Made by a program: the position numbers and the translations under genes. From contig NZ_RJVI01000001.1 of assembly GCF_003751635.1 (NCBI RefSeq), positions 440,726 to 504,725 on the forward strand: a stretch of DNA of 64,000 nt, given 5' to 3'. Within the stretch, counting starts at the first letter, position 1. The number at the start of each line of letters is the position of its first letter. This DNA is from Inmirania thermothiophila. Its GTDB lineage: Bacteria > Pseudomonadota > Gammaproteobacteria > DSM-100275. Below are positions 29,074 to 37,773 of the stretch, one piece after another. Under the pieces are notes generated by a model. That model did not search any database, was not told where the DNA came from, and saw only the letters and a list, made by a program, of their open reading frames with translations.

Positions 29074-30357
29074 TCAGCCCTCCGTGCCGGCCGCGCGGTT
29101 GACCACCTGGATGGCGCGCAGCGCCGCCGCCGTCGCGCTCTGCGCCGCGCGGTTGACGTCCAGCGCGTCCTCGGCGCAGCCGGCGGCGAAGATGGCGCCG
29201 TTGGCCGGGTCGCGCTCGATGAAGCCGTGCTCGTTGCCCGCCACCGCCACCGGCAGCTCGGAGGCCTTCACCGCCGGCTCCATCCCCGTGGCGAGCACCA
29301 CCAGATCGTAGGGTTCGGCGTAGCGGCGATAGCCCTCCGTGTCGACCCCGTGGAGGACCACCCGGCCGTCGTCGCCGCGGGTGATGTTGGCCACCTTCGA
29401 CTTGATGAAGCGGATCTTGGGATCGCGGCGCACCGCGCGGTGGAAGTCGTCGAGGCGGTCGATGGCGCGGATGTCGATGTAGTAGATGTCCATCTCGACG
29501 TCCTCGCCCAGGGCCTCGCGCACGTAGTGGGTCTGCTTGAGGGTCGCCATGCAGCAGATCCGCGAGCAGTGCTTGAGGTGGTTGACGTCGCGCGAGCCCG
29601 CGCACTGGATGAAGGCGATGCGCCTCGGGGGCTCGCCGGTGGAGGGGCGCTGGATGCGGCCGCCGGTCGGCCCCATGGGGTCCGCCATGCGCTCGAACTC
29701 CATGTTGGTCACCACGTCGGCGTAGCGGTCGTGGCCGTAGGGCTGGATCCGGTCGGCGTCGTAGGGGCGCCAGCCGGTGGCCCAGATGATGGCGCCGACG
29801 TTGACCGTGGCCTCGCTCTCGCGCATGTCCAGGTCGATGGCGCCGTAGCGGCAGGCCGCCTTCGCCCGCTCGGCGTCCTCGCTGCCGAGGATGCGCGGGT
29901 CGATGACGTAGCGCTGCGGGAAGGCCATGGGGTGGGGGAGATAGGCGCCCTTGCGGCGGCCGAGGCCGAGCTGGAACTCGTCCTCGAACTCCGCCTCCAC
30001 AACCTCGGCGCAGGCGCCGCAGGCGGTGCAGTCCTCGGTGACGTAGCGCGGGCGCGTGCGCAGGCGGACGCGGTAGTCGCCGGGGCCGCCCTCGATCCCC
30101 ACCACCTCGGTGAGGGTGAGCACGCGCACGCGCGGATTGGCCTTGAGCCGCCGCAGGTTGATCTCGATCCCGCAGCTCGGCACGCAGAGCTTCGGGAAGT
30201 AGCGGTGGAGCTGGCTCACCCGGCCGCCGAGGCTGGGGGATTTCTCCACCAGGATGACGGGCTTGCCCACCTCGGCCGCCTCGAGGGCCGCGGTCATGCC
30301 GCTGATGCCGCCGCCGACGACGAGGATCGTCTGGCTCGTGGCGATCGCCTCGCTCAT
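29074..30357 (-). CDS. qmoA: QmoA, HdrA-like FAD protein
   Basis: A 427-residue flavoprotein with VVGGGISGMTAALEAAEVG at residues about 13-31. The Cys-containing LCVPSCGIE is near 57, CTACGAC near 110, and the conserved C-S-R-I-C-C region near 272. QmoA with QmoB, HdrC and HdrB forms the electron-transfer partner of APS reductase. It is first in its operon, only 4 bases before qmoB. It is divergent from cbbQ across a 158-base regulatory region. Confidence 0.93.
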   Translation of the reverse strand: MSEAIATSQTILVVGGGISGMTAALEAAEVGKPVILVEKSPSLGGRVSQLHRYFPKLCVPSCGIEINLRRLKANPRVRVLTLTEVVGIEGGPGDYRVRLRTRPRYVTEDCTACGACAEVVEAEFEDEFQLGLGRRKGAYLPHPMAFPQRYVIDPRILGSEDAERAKAACRYGAIDLDMRESEATVNVGAIIWATGWRPYDADRIQPYGHDRYADVVTNMEFERMADPMGPTGGRIQRPSTGEPPRRIAFIQCAGSRDVNHLKHCSRICCMATLKQTHYVREALGEDVEMDIYYIDIRAIDRLDDFHRAVRRDPKIRFIKSKVANITRGDDGRVVLHGVDTEGYRRYAEPYDLVVLATGMEPAVKASELPVAVAGNEHGFIERDPANGAIFAAGCAEDALDVNRAAQSATAAALRAIQVVNRAAGTEG

Positions 30358-30515
30358 GCAACTCCCTCCCCGCTCGGCCGCCCCGGCAGGGCCTGTGCTA
30401 GGCTTGGGCGGCGCAGTCCGGCGAGTAGCATACTGGCCGTCGGGTGCCGGCTTCCACGTCTAAGTGGCGATTTCTCAATAGAAATTTCTTGGGCGCGGAT
30501 AGAGCCCCCCTATAA
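30358..30515. promoter_or_regulatory. Divergent control region between qmoA and cbbQ
   Basis: This stretch is unusually AT-rich for the window. It holds two dyads: CCAC-N6-GTGG at 30454-30467 and TTTCT-CAAT-AGAAA at 30471-30484, placed as tandem operator sites. On the plus strand TTGGGC (30489-30494), 16 bases, then TATAAA (30511-30516) could be a promoter for cbbQ. It would start almost at the ATG at 30525. A LysR-type (CbbR-like) or redox regulator is a reasonable guess only. Confidence 0.45.
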
Positions 30516-31334
30516 ATGAGCTTTATGGACGAGTTTCCGGGCGCCATCGCACCCCCGCCGGCCGAGGCCCCCTACTACGAGCCGGTGGGCGACGAGGTGG
30601 CCGTGTTCGAGGCGGCCTGGCGCAGCCGCCTGCCGGTGCTGCTCAAGGGGCCCACCGGCTGCGGCAAGACCCGCTTCGTCGAGCACATGGCGTGGCGGCT
30701 CGGCCGCCCCCTGGTGACCGTCTCCTGTCACGAGGACCTCACCGCCTCCGATCTGGTGGGGCGCTACCTCGTGCGCGGCGGCGAGACCACGTGGGTCGAC
30801 GGGCCGCTGGCGCGGGCGGTGCGCGCCGGCGCCATCTGCTACCTGGACGAGATCGTCGAGGCCCGCAAGGACACGACGGTGGTCATCCATCCCCTCGCCG
30901 ACGACCGCCGCCTCCTCCCCATGGAGAAGCGGGGCGAGCTGCTGCAGGCGCCGCCCGAGTTCGGCCTCGTCATCTCCTACAACCCCGGCTACCAGAGCGT
31001 GCTCAAGGATCTCAAGCAGAGCACCCGCCAGCGCTTCGTCGCCCTCGAGTTCGATTATCCGCCCGAGCCGCTGGAGGCGCGCATCGTGGAGCGCGAGGGC
31101 GGGGTCGATGCCGAGACCGCGGCGCGCCTGGTGCGCTTCGGCCGCATGACGCGCAACCTGCGCGGGCAGGGGCTGGAGGAGGGGGCGAGCACGCGCCTGC
31201 TGGTGCATACGGCGCGGCTCATCGCCGCCGGGATCCCGCCGCGGGCGGCCTGCCGCGCGGCGGTGGCGCGGGCCGTCACCGACGACGCCGAGCTGGTGGC
31301 GGCGGTGGAGGAGCTCGCCGGCACGGTGTTCTGA
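30516..31334 (+). CDS. cbbQ: CbbQ/NirQ/NorQ-type AAA+ ATPase
   Basis: A 272-residue MoxR-clade AAA+ protein with Walker A GPTGCGKT (residues 45-52) and Walker [11 protein letters not shown] near 107. It also has the family segment [20 protein letters not shown] near 153-172. CbbQ with CbbO remodels inhibited RuBisCO; NorQ/NirQ relatives help mature NO reductase. A VWA partner follows 10 bases later. Two starts are possible: ATG 30516, used here, or ATG 30525, which would suit transcription from the overlapping TATAAA. No RuBisCO or nor structural gene is in the window. Confidence 0.88.
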   Translation: MSFMDEFPGAIAPPPAEAPYYEPVGDEVAVFEAAWRSRLPVLLKGPTGCGKTRFVEHMAWRLGRPLVTVSCHEDLTASDLVGRYLVRGGETTWVDGPLARAVRAGAICYLDEIVEARKDTTVVIHPLADDRRLLPMEKRGELLQAPPEFGLVISYNPGYQSVLKDLKQSTRQRFVALEFDYPPEPLEARIVEREGGVDAETAARLVRFGRMTRNLRGQGLEEGASTRLLVHTARLIAAGIPPRAACRAAVARAVTDDAELVAAVEELAGTVF

Positions 31335-31344
31335 GGGGGCGGCG

Positions 31345-33489
31345 GTGGGACGGGCGCCCGTCGAGGCCGTCGAGGCCCAGCTCGACCGCCTCTTGGAGGC
31401 GGTGCTCTCGTCGCGGCGCACGGCGGCGGCCCCGGCCCGCGCCCTCGCCGGGATGGCGCCGGCGGCCCGCGCCGAGGCGCTGCGCTGGGTGGAGGTGCTC
31501 GCGGCCGCCCACCCGGAGCTCGCCTACCGCCTGGCGCTCATGGCCCCGGCGGTGTGGCGCGTGGCCGACGCGGCGCTGCGCGAGGCGTGGCTGCGCGAGG
31601 CCCTTGATGCCTACGACCGGGGCGGGATGCTGGCGGGGCTTGCGGTCCTCGACGGCTTCGAGGCCTGGCGGGCGCGCCGCGCCGCCGAGGCGGCGGCGGT
31701 GCGTCTGGAGGAGGTGCGCGCGGTGCTCGAGGCCTTCGTGCGCGGGCTCTCGGGGCGGCCGCTTCGGATCGAGCCGGCGCCGCCGGGCGAGCCGCCCCAC
31801 ACCGACACCGAGGCCCTCTACCTGCCCGCGCGCATCGACCGCTTCGCGCGCCGGGAGGACAACCTCGCCCTCTACCGGGCGCTCGCGGTGCACCTGTGGG
31901 CGGAGGTGGGCTACGGGACCTGGCGGGTCCCCCGCTGGCTGGGCGAGGCGGGGGCGCACCTGTGGCGGGAGGGGCGGTGGGACCTCCTCGGGGTGGCGCA
32001 GGGGCGCTACGCCGATCCCTCGCGCCTCGCCGCCTGCTTCCACACGCTGGAGCGGCTGCGCCTCGACGCCCGGCTCGCCCGCGAGCTGCCGGGGGCGGCG
32101 GCGGAGCTCGCGCGGCTGCGGGCCCTCGCCGGCGAGGCCGCGGTGCCGCCGGGGTGGGAGGCGATGGCGGCGCGGCTCGCGCGCCCGGATGCGGAGGTGC
32201 GCGACAGCTACGCCCTGCTGGCGCAGGCCGCCACCGAGGCGCCGCCGCCGCCCCTCTGCTACCAGGGCGCCGCCCTTCCCGAGCGGGTGGAGGCGGTGCG
32301 CGAGGCGCGCGTGCGCCGCGAGGCCGAGGCGCTCGGGCGCCTGCTGGTGCGCGCCGATCCGCAGCGTGCGCCCCGCGGGCCGGCGCCCGCCGGGACGGAG
32401 GCGGAGGCGGCGGAGGCGGGCCGGCGCCTGCTGGAGGCGGTGCTCGAGGGCGGCCTTCGGGTGCCGCCCGAGGAGGCCCGCGCCCTGGTGCGCTCGATCG
32501 TGCTCGACTTCGGCGAGGTGCCGCCCGAGCACCTCGTCGCCGCCGGCGACGGGCTCTATCCGTGGAGCCCCGACGCGGCCCCGGGCGGCGGGGACGAGGC
32601 GACGCAGGAGGCCGACGGGGACGGGCTGCGCTACGACGAGTGGGACTACACCCGCCGCGGCTACCGGCGCGACTGGTGCGTCCTGCGCGAGCTGGAGGGT
32701 CCGGCGGGGGATGCCGGTTTCGTGGCGGGCGCGCTCGCGCGCCACCGCGGGCTGGTGCGGCGCATCCGGCGCGGCTTCGAGCTGCTGCGCGGCGGCGAGC
32801 GGGTGCTTCGGCGCGAGCGCCTCGGCGACGAGGTGGACCTCGACGCCCTCGTCGAGGGCCTGGCCGACCTGGCGCGCGGCGAGGAGCTGCCGGAGGGGCT
32901 CTTCCGGCGGCGGGTGCGCGACGCCCGCGACGTTGCGGTGCTGTTCATGGTGGACATGAGCGGCTCGACCCGCGGCTGGGTCAACACCGCCGAGCGCGAG
33001 GCCCTGGTGCTGCTGTGCGAGGCCCTGGAGACCCTCGGCGACCGCTACGCCATCTACGGCTTCTCGGGGACCACGCGGCTACGCTGCGAGGTCTACCGCA
33101 TCAAGGGGTTCGACGAGCCCTACGGCGAGGCGGTCCAGGCCCGCATCGCCGGCATCGAGCCGCGCGACTACACCCGCATGGGCGTGGCCCTGCGCCACCT
33201 GGGGCGCCGCCTCGCCGCGGTGGAGGCGCGCACGCGGCTGCTGGTGACCCTCTCCGACGGCAAGCCCGACGACTTCGACGGCTACCGCGGCCGCTACGGC
33301 ATCGAGGACACCCGCCAGGCCCTGCTGGAGCTCATGCGCGACGGCATCCATCCCTTCTGCATCACCATCGACGAGCAGGCCCGCGACTACCTGCCCCGGC
33401 TCTACGGCGCCGCCCGCTTCGTGGTCCTCGACGACGTCGCCGAGCTGCCGCGCAAGGTGGCCGACATCTACCGCCGCATCGCCACCTGA
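31345..33489 (+). CDS. cbbO: CbbO/NorD-type VWA-domain activase partner
   Basis: A 714-residue protein starting at GTG. The last ~200 residues are a von Willebrand A domain with a MIDAS motif in MVDMSGST (near residue 535), and a later threonine and aspartate in TRMGVAL and TLSDGKPDD. The N-terminal ~500 residues are helical and family-specific. CbbO is the substrate adaptor that docks on RuBisCO for CbbQ; NorD is the NO-reductase counterpart. The sulfur-oxidiser context favours CbbO. A terminator follows. Confidence 0.83.
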   Translation: MGRAPVEAVEAQLDRLLEAVLSSRRTAAAPARALAGMAPAARAEALRWVEVLAAAHPELAYRLALMAPAVWRVADAALREAWLREALDAYDRGGMLAGLAVLDGFEAWRARRAAEAAAVRLEEVRAVLEAFVRGLSGRPLRIEPAPPGEPPHTDTEALYLPARIDRFARREDNLALYRALAVHLWAEVGYGTWRVPRWLGEAGAHLWREGRWDLLGVAQGRYADPSRLAACFHTLERLRLDARLARELPGAAAELARLRALAGEAAVPPGWEAMAARLARPDAEVRDSYALLAQAATEAPPPPLCYQGAALPERVEAVREARVRREAEALGRLLVRADPQRAPRGPAPAGTEAEAAEAGRRLLEAVLEGGLRVPPEEARALVRSIVLDFGEVPPEHLVAAGDGLYPWSPDAAPGGGDEATQEADGDGLRYDEWDYTRRGYRRDWCVLRELEGPAGDAGFVAGALARHRGLVRRIRRGFELLRGGERVLRRERLGDEVDLDALVEGLADLARGEELPEGLFRRRVRDARDVAVLFMVDMSGSTRGWVNTAEREALVLLCEALETLGDRYAIYGFSGTTRLRCEVYRIKGFDEPYGEAVQARIAGIEPRDYTRMGVALRHLGRRLAAVEARTRLLVTLSDGKPDDFDGYRGRYGIEDTRQALLELMRDGIHPFCITIDEQARDYLPRLYGAARFVVLDDVAELPRKVADIYRRIAT

Positions 33490-33490
33490 G

Positions 33491-33519
33491 GCCCCCCGGG
33501 GGGGCGGTCTTTCTTTTCT
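33491..33519 (+). terminator. Terminator after cbbO
   Basis: GCCCCCCGGGGGGGC (33491-33505) is followed by GGTCTTTCTTTTCT, a GC hairpin with a T-rich tail. Confidence 0.6.
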
Positions 33520-33534
33520 GGAACAATCGTTCCA
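33519..33534. promoter_or_regulatory. Palindromic operator upstream of the tetR-family gene
   Basis: TGGAAC-AATC-GTTCCA is a perfect 6-bp-arm dyad 10 bases before the ATG. It overlaps a -10-like CATAAT (33533-33538). It is typical of TetR autoregulation. Confidence 0.6.
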
Positions 33535-33544
33535 TAATTGCGCC

Positions 33545-34138
33545 ATGCCGAGACCGCCGCAGTACGACCGGGACGAGGTGCTCGAACGCGCCATGGTGCA
33601 GTTCTGGCGCGACGGCTTCGAGGGCTCCTCGGTCCAGGACCTGGTGGAGGCCACGGGGCTGCAGCGCGGCAGTCTCTACGGCGCCTTCGGGGACAAGCGC
33701 GGGCTCTTTCTCGCCGCCGTCGAGCGCTATCTCGTCGAGCACGTGCGCCGCCGCCTCGGGCTCCTGCGCGGCGAGGGGCCGGCGCTCGCGCGGCTGCGGG
33801 CCTTCTTCGCCGACCTTGTCGCCTACAGCTGCGGGCCCGGGCGGGGCCGTGGCTGCATGGTGGCGAACACCGCGGTGGAGATGGCGCCGCGGGACGAGGC
33901 GGTGGGCGAGCGCATCCGCGCCATCCTCGGCGAGATGGAGGCGGCCTTCGCCGCGGTGGTGGCCGAGGGCCGTGCCGCCGGCGAGATCCGCGCCGACTGC
34001 CCCGCCGAGGCCCAGGCCCGGCTCCTCGTGGCGACCCTCATGGGCCTGCGCGTGCTCGCCCGGGCGGGGCTGCGGCGGGCCTTCCTCGAGGCCGTGGCCG
34101 AGGGCGCCGTGGCCGGTCTCGCCACCCCCCGCCGCTGA
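33545..34138 (+). CDS. TetR/AcrR family transcriptional regulator
   Basis: A 197-residue repressor. The N-terminal helix-turn-helix (residues about 9-55) includes ERAMVQFWRDGFEGSSVQDL and the recognition stretch GLQRGSLYGAFGDKRGLF. The C-terminal ligand domain contains a CGPGRGRGCMVANTAVEM segment with two cysteines, seen in relatives that sense electrophiles or oxidants. It probably controls itself and the next genes (peroxiredoxin-like, dehalogenase, GST-like) through the palindrome at 33519. Confidence 0.88.
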   Translation: MPRPPQYDRDEVLERAMVQFWRDGFEGSSVQDLVEATGLQRGSLYGAFGDKRGLFLAAVERYLVEHVRRRLGLLRGEGPALARLRAFFADLVAYSCGPGRGRGCMVANTAVEMAPRDEAVGERIRAILGEMEAAFAAVVAEGRAAGEIRADCPAEAQARLLVATLMGLRVLARAGLRRAFLEAVAEGAVAGLATPRR

Positions 34139-34181
34139 CCCAGGCGGCTTCCTGCGCCCACGAGCAAGGAGGAGGACGACC

Positions 34182-34697
34182 ATGCGCCAGATCCGACCCG
34201 GACAGCCGGCACCGCCCCTGGAGGTCACGCGCCTCGACGGCGGCCCCTGGCGGCTCGCCGAGCAGCGCCCGCCGCGCTTCACCCTCGTGCTCTTCTACCG
34301 CGGCCTGCACTGCCCCATCTGCCGCGTGCAGCTGCGCGACCTGGACCGCCGGGTGGCGACGTTCCGCGAGGCGGGCGTGGAACCCGTCGCGGTGAGCATG
34401 GACGATGCCGAGCGCGCCCGGCGCAGCCGCGAGGAGTGGGGGATCGCCGAGCTGCCCCTGGCCTGGGGCCTCGACGAGGCCACGGCGCGGGCCTGGGGGC
34501 TGTTCCTCTCGCGCGGGATCAAGGAGGGGGAGCCCGCGCTCTTCAGCGAGCCCGGGCTGTTCCTGGTGCGGCCGGACGGCACCCTCTACGGCGGCGTGAT
34601 CCAGACCATGCCGTTCACGCGGCCGGACTTCGACGCCCTGCTCAAGGCCGTGGAGTTCATCGAGGCCAACGGCTACCCGCCGCGCGGGGAGGCGTGA
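34182..34697 (+). CDS. AhpC/TSA-family peroxiredoxin-like protein
   Basis: A 171-residue thioredoxin-fold protein. Its active-site segment YRGLHCPICRVQL (residues about 41-53) has a C-x-x-C instead of the single peroxidatic Cys of classical peroxiredoxins. It belongs to the redoxin group often seen beside TetR regulators. The substrate (peroxide or protein disulfide) is unknown. The ATG follows AAGGAGGAGG, 43 bases behind the regulator gene. Confidence 0.82.
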   Translation: MRQIRPGQPAPPLEVTRLDGGPWRLAEQRPPRFTLVLFYRGLHCPICRVQLRDLDRRVATFREAGVEPVAVSMDDAERARRSREEWGIAELPLAWGLDEATARAWGLFLSRGIKEGEPALFSEPGLFLVRPDGTLYGGVIQTMPFTRPDFDALLKAVEFIEANGYPPRGEA

Positions 34698-34700
34698 GCC

Positions 34701-35378
34701 GTGGCGCGCATCGAGGCCTGCGTCTTCGACGCCTACGGCACGCTGTTCGACGTCCAAGCGGCGGCGCGGCACCTGGCGGCGCGGCTGGGGGATCGCTGGC
34801 AGCCGCTGGCGGAGGTGTGGCGGGCCAAGCAGCTCCAGTACACCTGGCTGCGGGCCCTCATGGGACGCTACGTGGACTTCTGGCAGGTCACGGGGGAGGC
34901 CCTGGATCACGCCCTGGACGCGGTGGGCCTTGCGGATGCGGGCCTGCGCGAGGAGCTCATGGGGCTCTACGCGCGGCTCGACGCCTACCCCGAGGTGCCG
35001 CAGGTGCTCGAGGCCTTGCGCGCCCGCGGGCTGCGCCTCGCGATCCTCTCCAACGGCGCCCCGGAGATGCTGGCCTCGGCGGTGGAGGCGGCGGGCGTGG
35101 GCGGTCTCCTGGACGCGGTGCTGTCGGTGGACGAGGTCGGCACCTACAAGCCCCACCCCTCGGTCTACCGGCTCGCCGTGGACCGCTTCGGGCTGCCCGC
35201 CGAGCGCATGGGCTTCGTCTCCTCGAACGGCTGGGACGCCCATGCCGCCAAGGCCTTCGGCTACCGTGTCGTGTGGTGCAACCGCCACGGTCTGCCCCGC
35301 GAGCGCATCCCGCAGGCCCCGGACGCCGAGGTGCGCGACCTCACCGCCCTGCCCGACGTCCTGGAGGGATTGGCGTGA
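34701..35378 (+). CDS. Haloacid dehalogenase, type II
   Basis: A 225-residue HAD-superfamily protein. The nucleophile motif is CVFDAYGTLFDV (residues 5-16), with a Ser/Asn motif in AILSNGAPEML near 114 and a Lys in YKPHPSVY near 150. The FDAYGTLFD form and the insert WRAKQLQYTWLRALM are diagnostic for (S)-2-haloacid dehalogenases, which hydrolyse 2-chloro- or 2-fluoro-acids. It starts at GTG and overlaps the next gene by GTGA. Confidence 0.88.
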   Translation: MARIEACVFDAYGTLFDVQAAARHLAARLGDRWQPLAEVWRAKQLQYTWLRALMGRYVDFWQVTGEALDHALDAVGLADAGLREELMGLYARLDAYPEVPQVLEALRARGLRLAILSNGAPEMLASAVEAAGVGGLLDAVLSVDEVGTYKPHPSVYRLAVDRFGLPAERMGFVSSNGWDAHAAKAFGYRVVWCNRHGLPRERIPQAPDAEVRDLTALPDVLEGLA

Positions 35379-35992
35379 CCGTCATCGACTTCTTCTTCAG
35401 CCCCGTCTCGCCCTGGACCTATCTCGGGATGCCCCGCCTTCGCCGCATCGGTGAGGCCGCCCGCGCCGAGGTGCGCTACCGGCCCGTGGACCTCGGCCCC
35501 ATCTTCGCCACGGTGGAGGTCAAGCCGCTGCCGCAGCGTCCCGAGCCACTGAAGCGGTACCGCCTGCAGGATCTGGCGCGCACCGCCGAGTTCCTGCGCA
35601 TGCCGCTGGTGGTGGAGCCGCGCTTCTTCCCCACGGATCCGATGCCGGCCTGCCGCGTCATCGCCCAGGCCGTGGCCGAGGGGCGCGAGGTGGGCGAGCT
35701 TGCCGAGCGCATCATGGCCGCCTGCTGGGTGGAGGAGCGCGACATCGCCGACTGGGACACGCTCGCCCAGATCGGCAACGCCTGCCGCCTGGACGGGCCG
35801 GGCCTGATCGAGCGCGCCCGGCGTCCGGAGACCGCGCGCATGATCGCGGCCAACACCGAGGAGGCGATCCGCCGCGGCGTGATCGGCTCGCCCTGCTACC
35901 TGCTCGGCGAGGAGATCTTCTTCGGCCAGGACCGGCTCGACCAGCTCGCCTGGCGGCTCGGCCTGCGCGGGCCGGCGGAGGGGCTGGCATGA
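35375..35992 (+). CDS. 2-hydroxychromene-2-carboxylate isomerase/DsbA-family (kappa GST-like) protein
   Basis: A 205-residue DsbA-like thioredoxin fold. [13 protein letters not shown] (residues 5-17) has the catalytic Ser-Pro-x-Ser arrangement of kappa-class GSTs and NahD rather than a CxxC. The C-terminal [24 protein letters not shown] is also family-typical. Naphthalene catabolism is unlikely here; a glutathione-dependent isomerase or transferase role is more plausible. It overlaps genes on both sides by four bases. Confidence 0.83.
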   Translation: MTVIDFFFSPVSPWTYLGMPRLRRIGEAARAEVRYRPVDLGPIFATVEVKPLPQRPEPLKRYRLQDLARTAEFLRMPLVVEPRFFPTDPMPACRVIAQAVAEGREVGELAERIMAACWVEERDIADWDTLAQIGNACRLDGPGLIERARRPETARMIAANTEEAIRRGVIGSPCYLLGEEIFFGQDRLDQLAWRLGLRGPAEGLA

Positions 35993-36687
35993 ACGCCGCA
36001 CGGCCCGTCCTCTACAGCGCCGCGGTCTGCCCCTTCGCCCACCGCGTGCGGCTGGCGCTGGCGGAGAAGGGGGTGCCCTGCGAGCAGGTGGAGATCGACC
36101 TCGATGCGATCCCCGACTGGTTCCGCAGGCTTTCCCCCTACGGCAAGGTGCCGCTGCTGGTCCGCGGCGAGGACCGCGTCTGGGAGTCGGCGGTCATCAA
36201 CGAGTACATCGAGGAGGTCTGGTCGAGCCCGCCCCTGATGCCGGCCCGCCCGGGGCCGCGGGCGGAGGTGCGGATGTGGGTGGACCACGCCGACCAGCAC
36301 TTCGTGTCCGACTTCTACCGCCTCCTGCTGGTCCAGGAGCCCGAGCGCCGGGCCCGCATCGCCGCGCGCCTCACCGAGACCTTGCGCTACATGGACCGCG
36401 AGGGGCCCGGCGCCCACGGCGGGCCGTACTGGCTCGGGGGGCGGGTGACACTCGCCGATCTCGCCTACTATCCCTTCTTCGAGCGCCTGGGCGTGCTGGA
36501 GCACTACCGCGGCTTCCGCCTGCCCGAGGACTGCCGCGCCCTGGCGCGCTGGCGGGTGGCGATGGCGGGACGGCCGGCGGTGGCGGCCTGCGCACGGGAT
36601 CTCGGCTTCTACCTGCCCCGCTACGCCCGCTACGCCGACGCCACGGTGGACAGCGACACGGCACGCGAGGTCATGGAGGACGCCTGA
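35989..36687 (+). CDS. Glutathione S-transferase family protein
   Basis: A 232-residue protein with an N-terminal GST thioredoxin domain ([18 protein letters not shown], residues 11-28; catalytic-type Cys14) and an all-helical C-terminal domain to about 215. The CPFAHRV motif resembles Omega/SspA-like GSTs, which act in thiol exchange or dehalogenation. It is coupled to the preceding isomerase-like gene (ATGA), reinforcing a glutathione-linked function for the cluster. Confidence 0.85.
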   Translation: MNAARPVLYSAAVCPFAHRVRLALAEKGVPCEQVEIDLDAIPDWFRRLSPYGKVPLLVRGEDRVWESAVINEYIEEVWSSPPLMPARPGPRAEVRMWVDHADQHFVSDFYRLLLVQEPERRARIAARLTETLRYMDREGPGAHGGPYWLGGRVTLADLAYYPFFERLGVLEHYRGFRLPEDCRALARWRVAMAGRPAVAACARDLGFYLPRYARYADATVDSDTAREVMEDA

Positions 36688-36704
36688 GGCAGGAGGGGAG
36701 GGCG

Positions 36705-37703
36705 GTGAGCGAGGACAAGGTCTGGTACGTGGACATCGGCGGCACCCCGCACGGGCCGTGGAGCGCGGGGGAGGTGCGCGCCGCCCTGCGCGAGGGTCGC
36801 ATCCATCGCGACACCCTCATCTACGGGCCCGGCATGACCAAGTGGGAGCCGGTCGGCTGGAACCCCCTCTTCGGCGAGCGGCCGCCGCCGGTGCCCCGCG
36901 CGGCCGTCCACCGCGAGCGCCTCGCCCACGACATCGACTTCCGCGTCCTCGGCAGCGAGATGCAGTACGTGGAGATCGAGCTCGATCCCGGCGAGGCGGT
37001 GGTGGCCGAGGCCGGCGCCCTCATGTACATGGACGAGGGCATCGCCATGGAGACCGTCTTCGGCGACGGGCGCGCCCAGGGCGGGATCATGGAGCGGCTG
37101 GTGGGGGCGGGCAAGCGGCTGCTCACCGGCGAGAGCCTGTTCATGACTGTGTTCACCCGCGAGGCCGCCGGCAAGGGGCGGCTGGCCTTCGCCGCGCCCT
37201 ATCCGGGCAAGATCCTGCCCATGAACCTCGCCGAGCTCGGCGGCGAGCTGCTGTGCCAGAAGGAGGCCTTCCTCTGCGCCGCCAAGGGCGTGGCCGTGGA
37301 CATCGCCTTCCAGAAGCGCCTCGGCGTCGGCCTCTTCGGCGGCGAGGGCTTCGTCATGCAGCGCCTGCGCGGCGACGGGCTGGCCTTCGTCCACGCCGGC
37401 GGCAGCATCCACGAGCGCCGCCTCGAGGCGGGGGAGGTGCTGCGCGTCGACACCGGCTGCCTGGTGGCGCTCGAGCCCACCGTCGACTACGACATCCAGT
37501 TCGTGGGCTCCATCAAGAGCGCGGTCTTCGGCGGCGAGGGGCTCTTCCTGGCGCGGCTCGCCGGACCGGGCACGGTCTGGCTGCAATCGCTGCCCTTCAG
37601 CCGTCTCGCCGGGCGCATCTGGCAGGCGATGCCCCGGGGCGGCGGCGACCAGGTGGGGGAGGGCTCCGTCCTCGGCGGCCTCGGGCGCATCTTCGAGCGC
37701 TGA
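36705..37703 (+). CDS. GYF_2 plus AIM24 (TIGR00266) family protein
   Basis: A 332-residue protein. Residues about 4-55 form a GYF_2-type domain ([25 protein letters not shown], then KWEPVGW). The rest is an AIM24/TIGR00266 beta-structured domain with [11 protein letters not shown] near 106 and [22 protein letters not shown] near 280-300. The family is common but has no proven biochemical role; the yeast AIM24 relative supports mitochondrial cristae. It starts at GTG 36705 after AGGAGGGGAGGG. Confidence 0.85.
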   Translation: MSEDKVWYVDIGGTPHGPWSAGEVRAALREGRIHRDTLIYGPGMTKWEPVGWNPLFGERPPPVPRAAVHRERLAHDIDFRVLGSEMQYVEIELDPGEAVVAEAGALMYMDEGIAMETVFGDGRAQGGIMERLVGAGKRLLTGESLFMTVFTREAAGKGRLAFAAPYPGKILPMNLAELGGELLCQKEAFLCAAKGVAVDIAFQKRLGVGLFGGEGFVMQRLRGDGLAFVHAGGSIHERRLEAGEVLRVDTGCLVALEPTVDYDIQFVGSIKSAVFGGEGLFLARLAGPGTVWLQSLPFSRLAGRIWQAMPRGGGDQVGEGSVLGGLGRIFER

Positions 37704-37711
37704 GCCGCGGC

Positions 37712-37740
37712 TTGACCGGCTGGTCCGTGCGCTGTAGCCT
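37712..37740 (+). promoter_or_regulatory. Putative sigma-70 promoter of the CbbY-type HAD gene
   Basis: TTGACC, an exact 17-base spacer, and TAGCCT; 33 bases before the ATG. The same -10 hexamer occurs in the nrdJ promoter. Confidence 0.5.
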
Positions 37741-37773
37741 TCGGCGCTCCCTGCCGGAGGGAGTGCGGCACCC

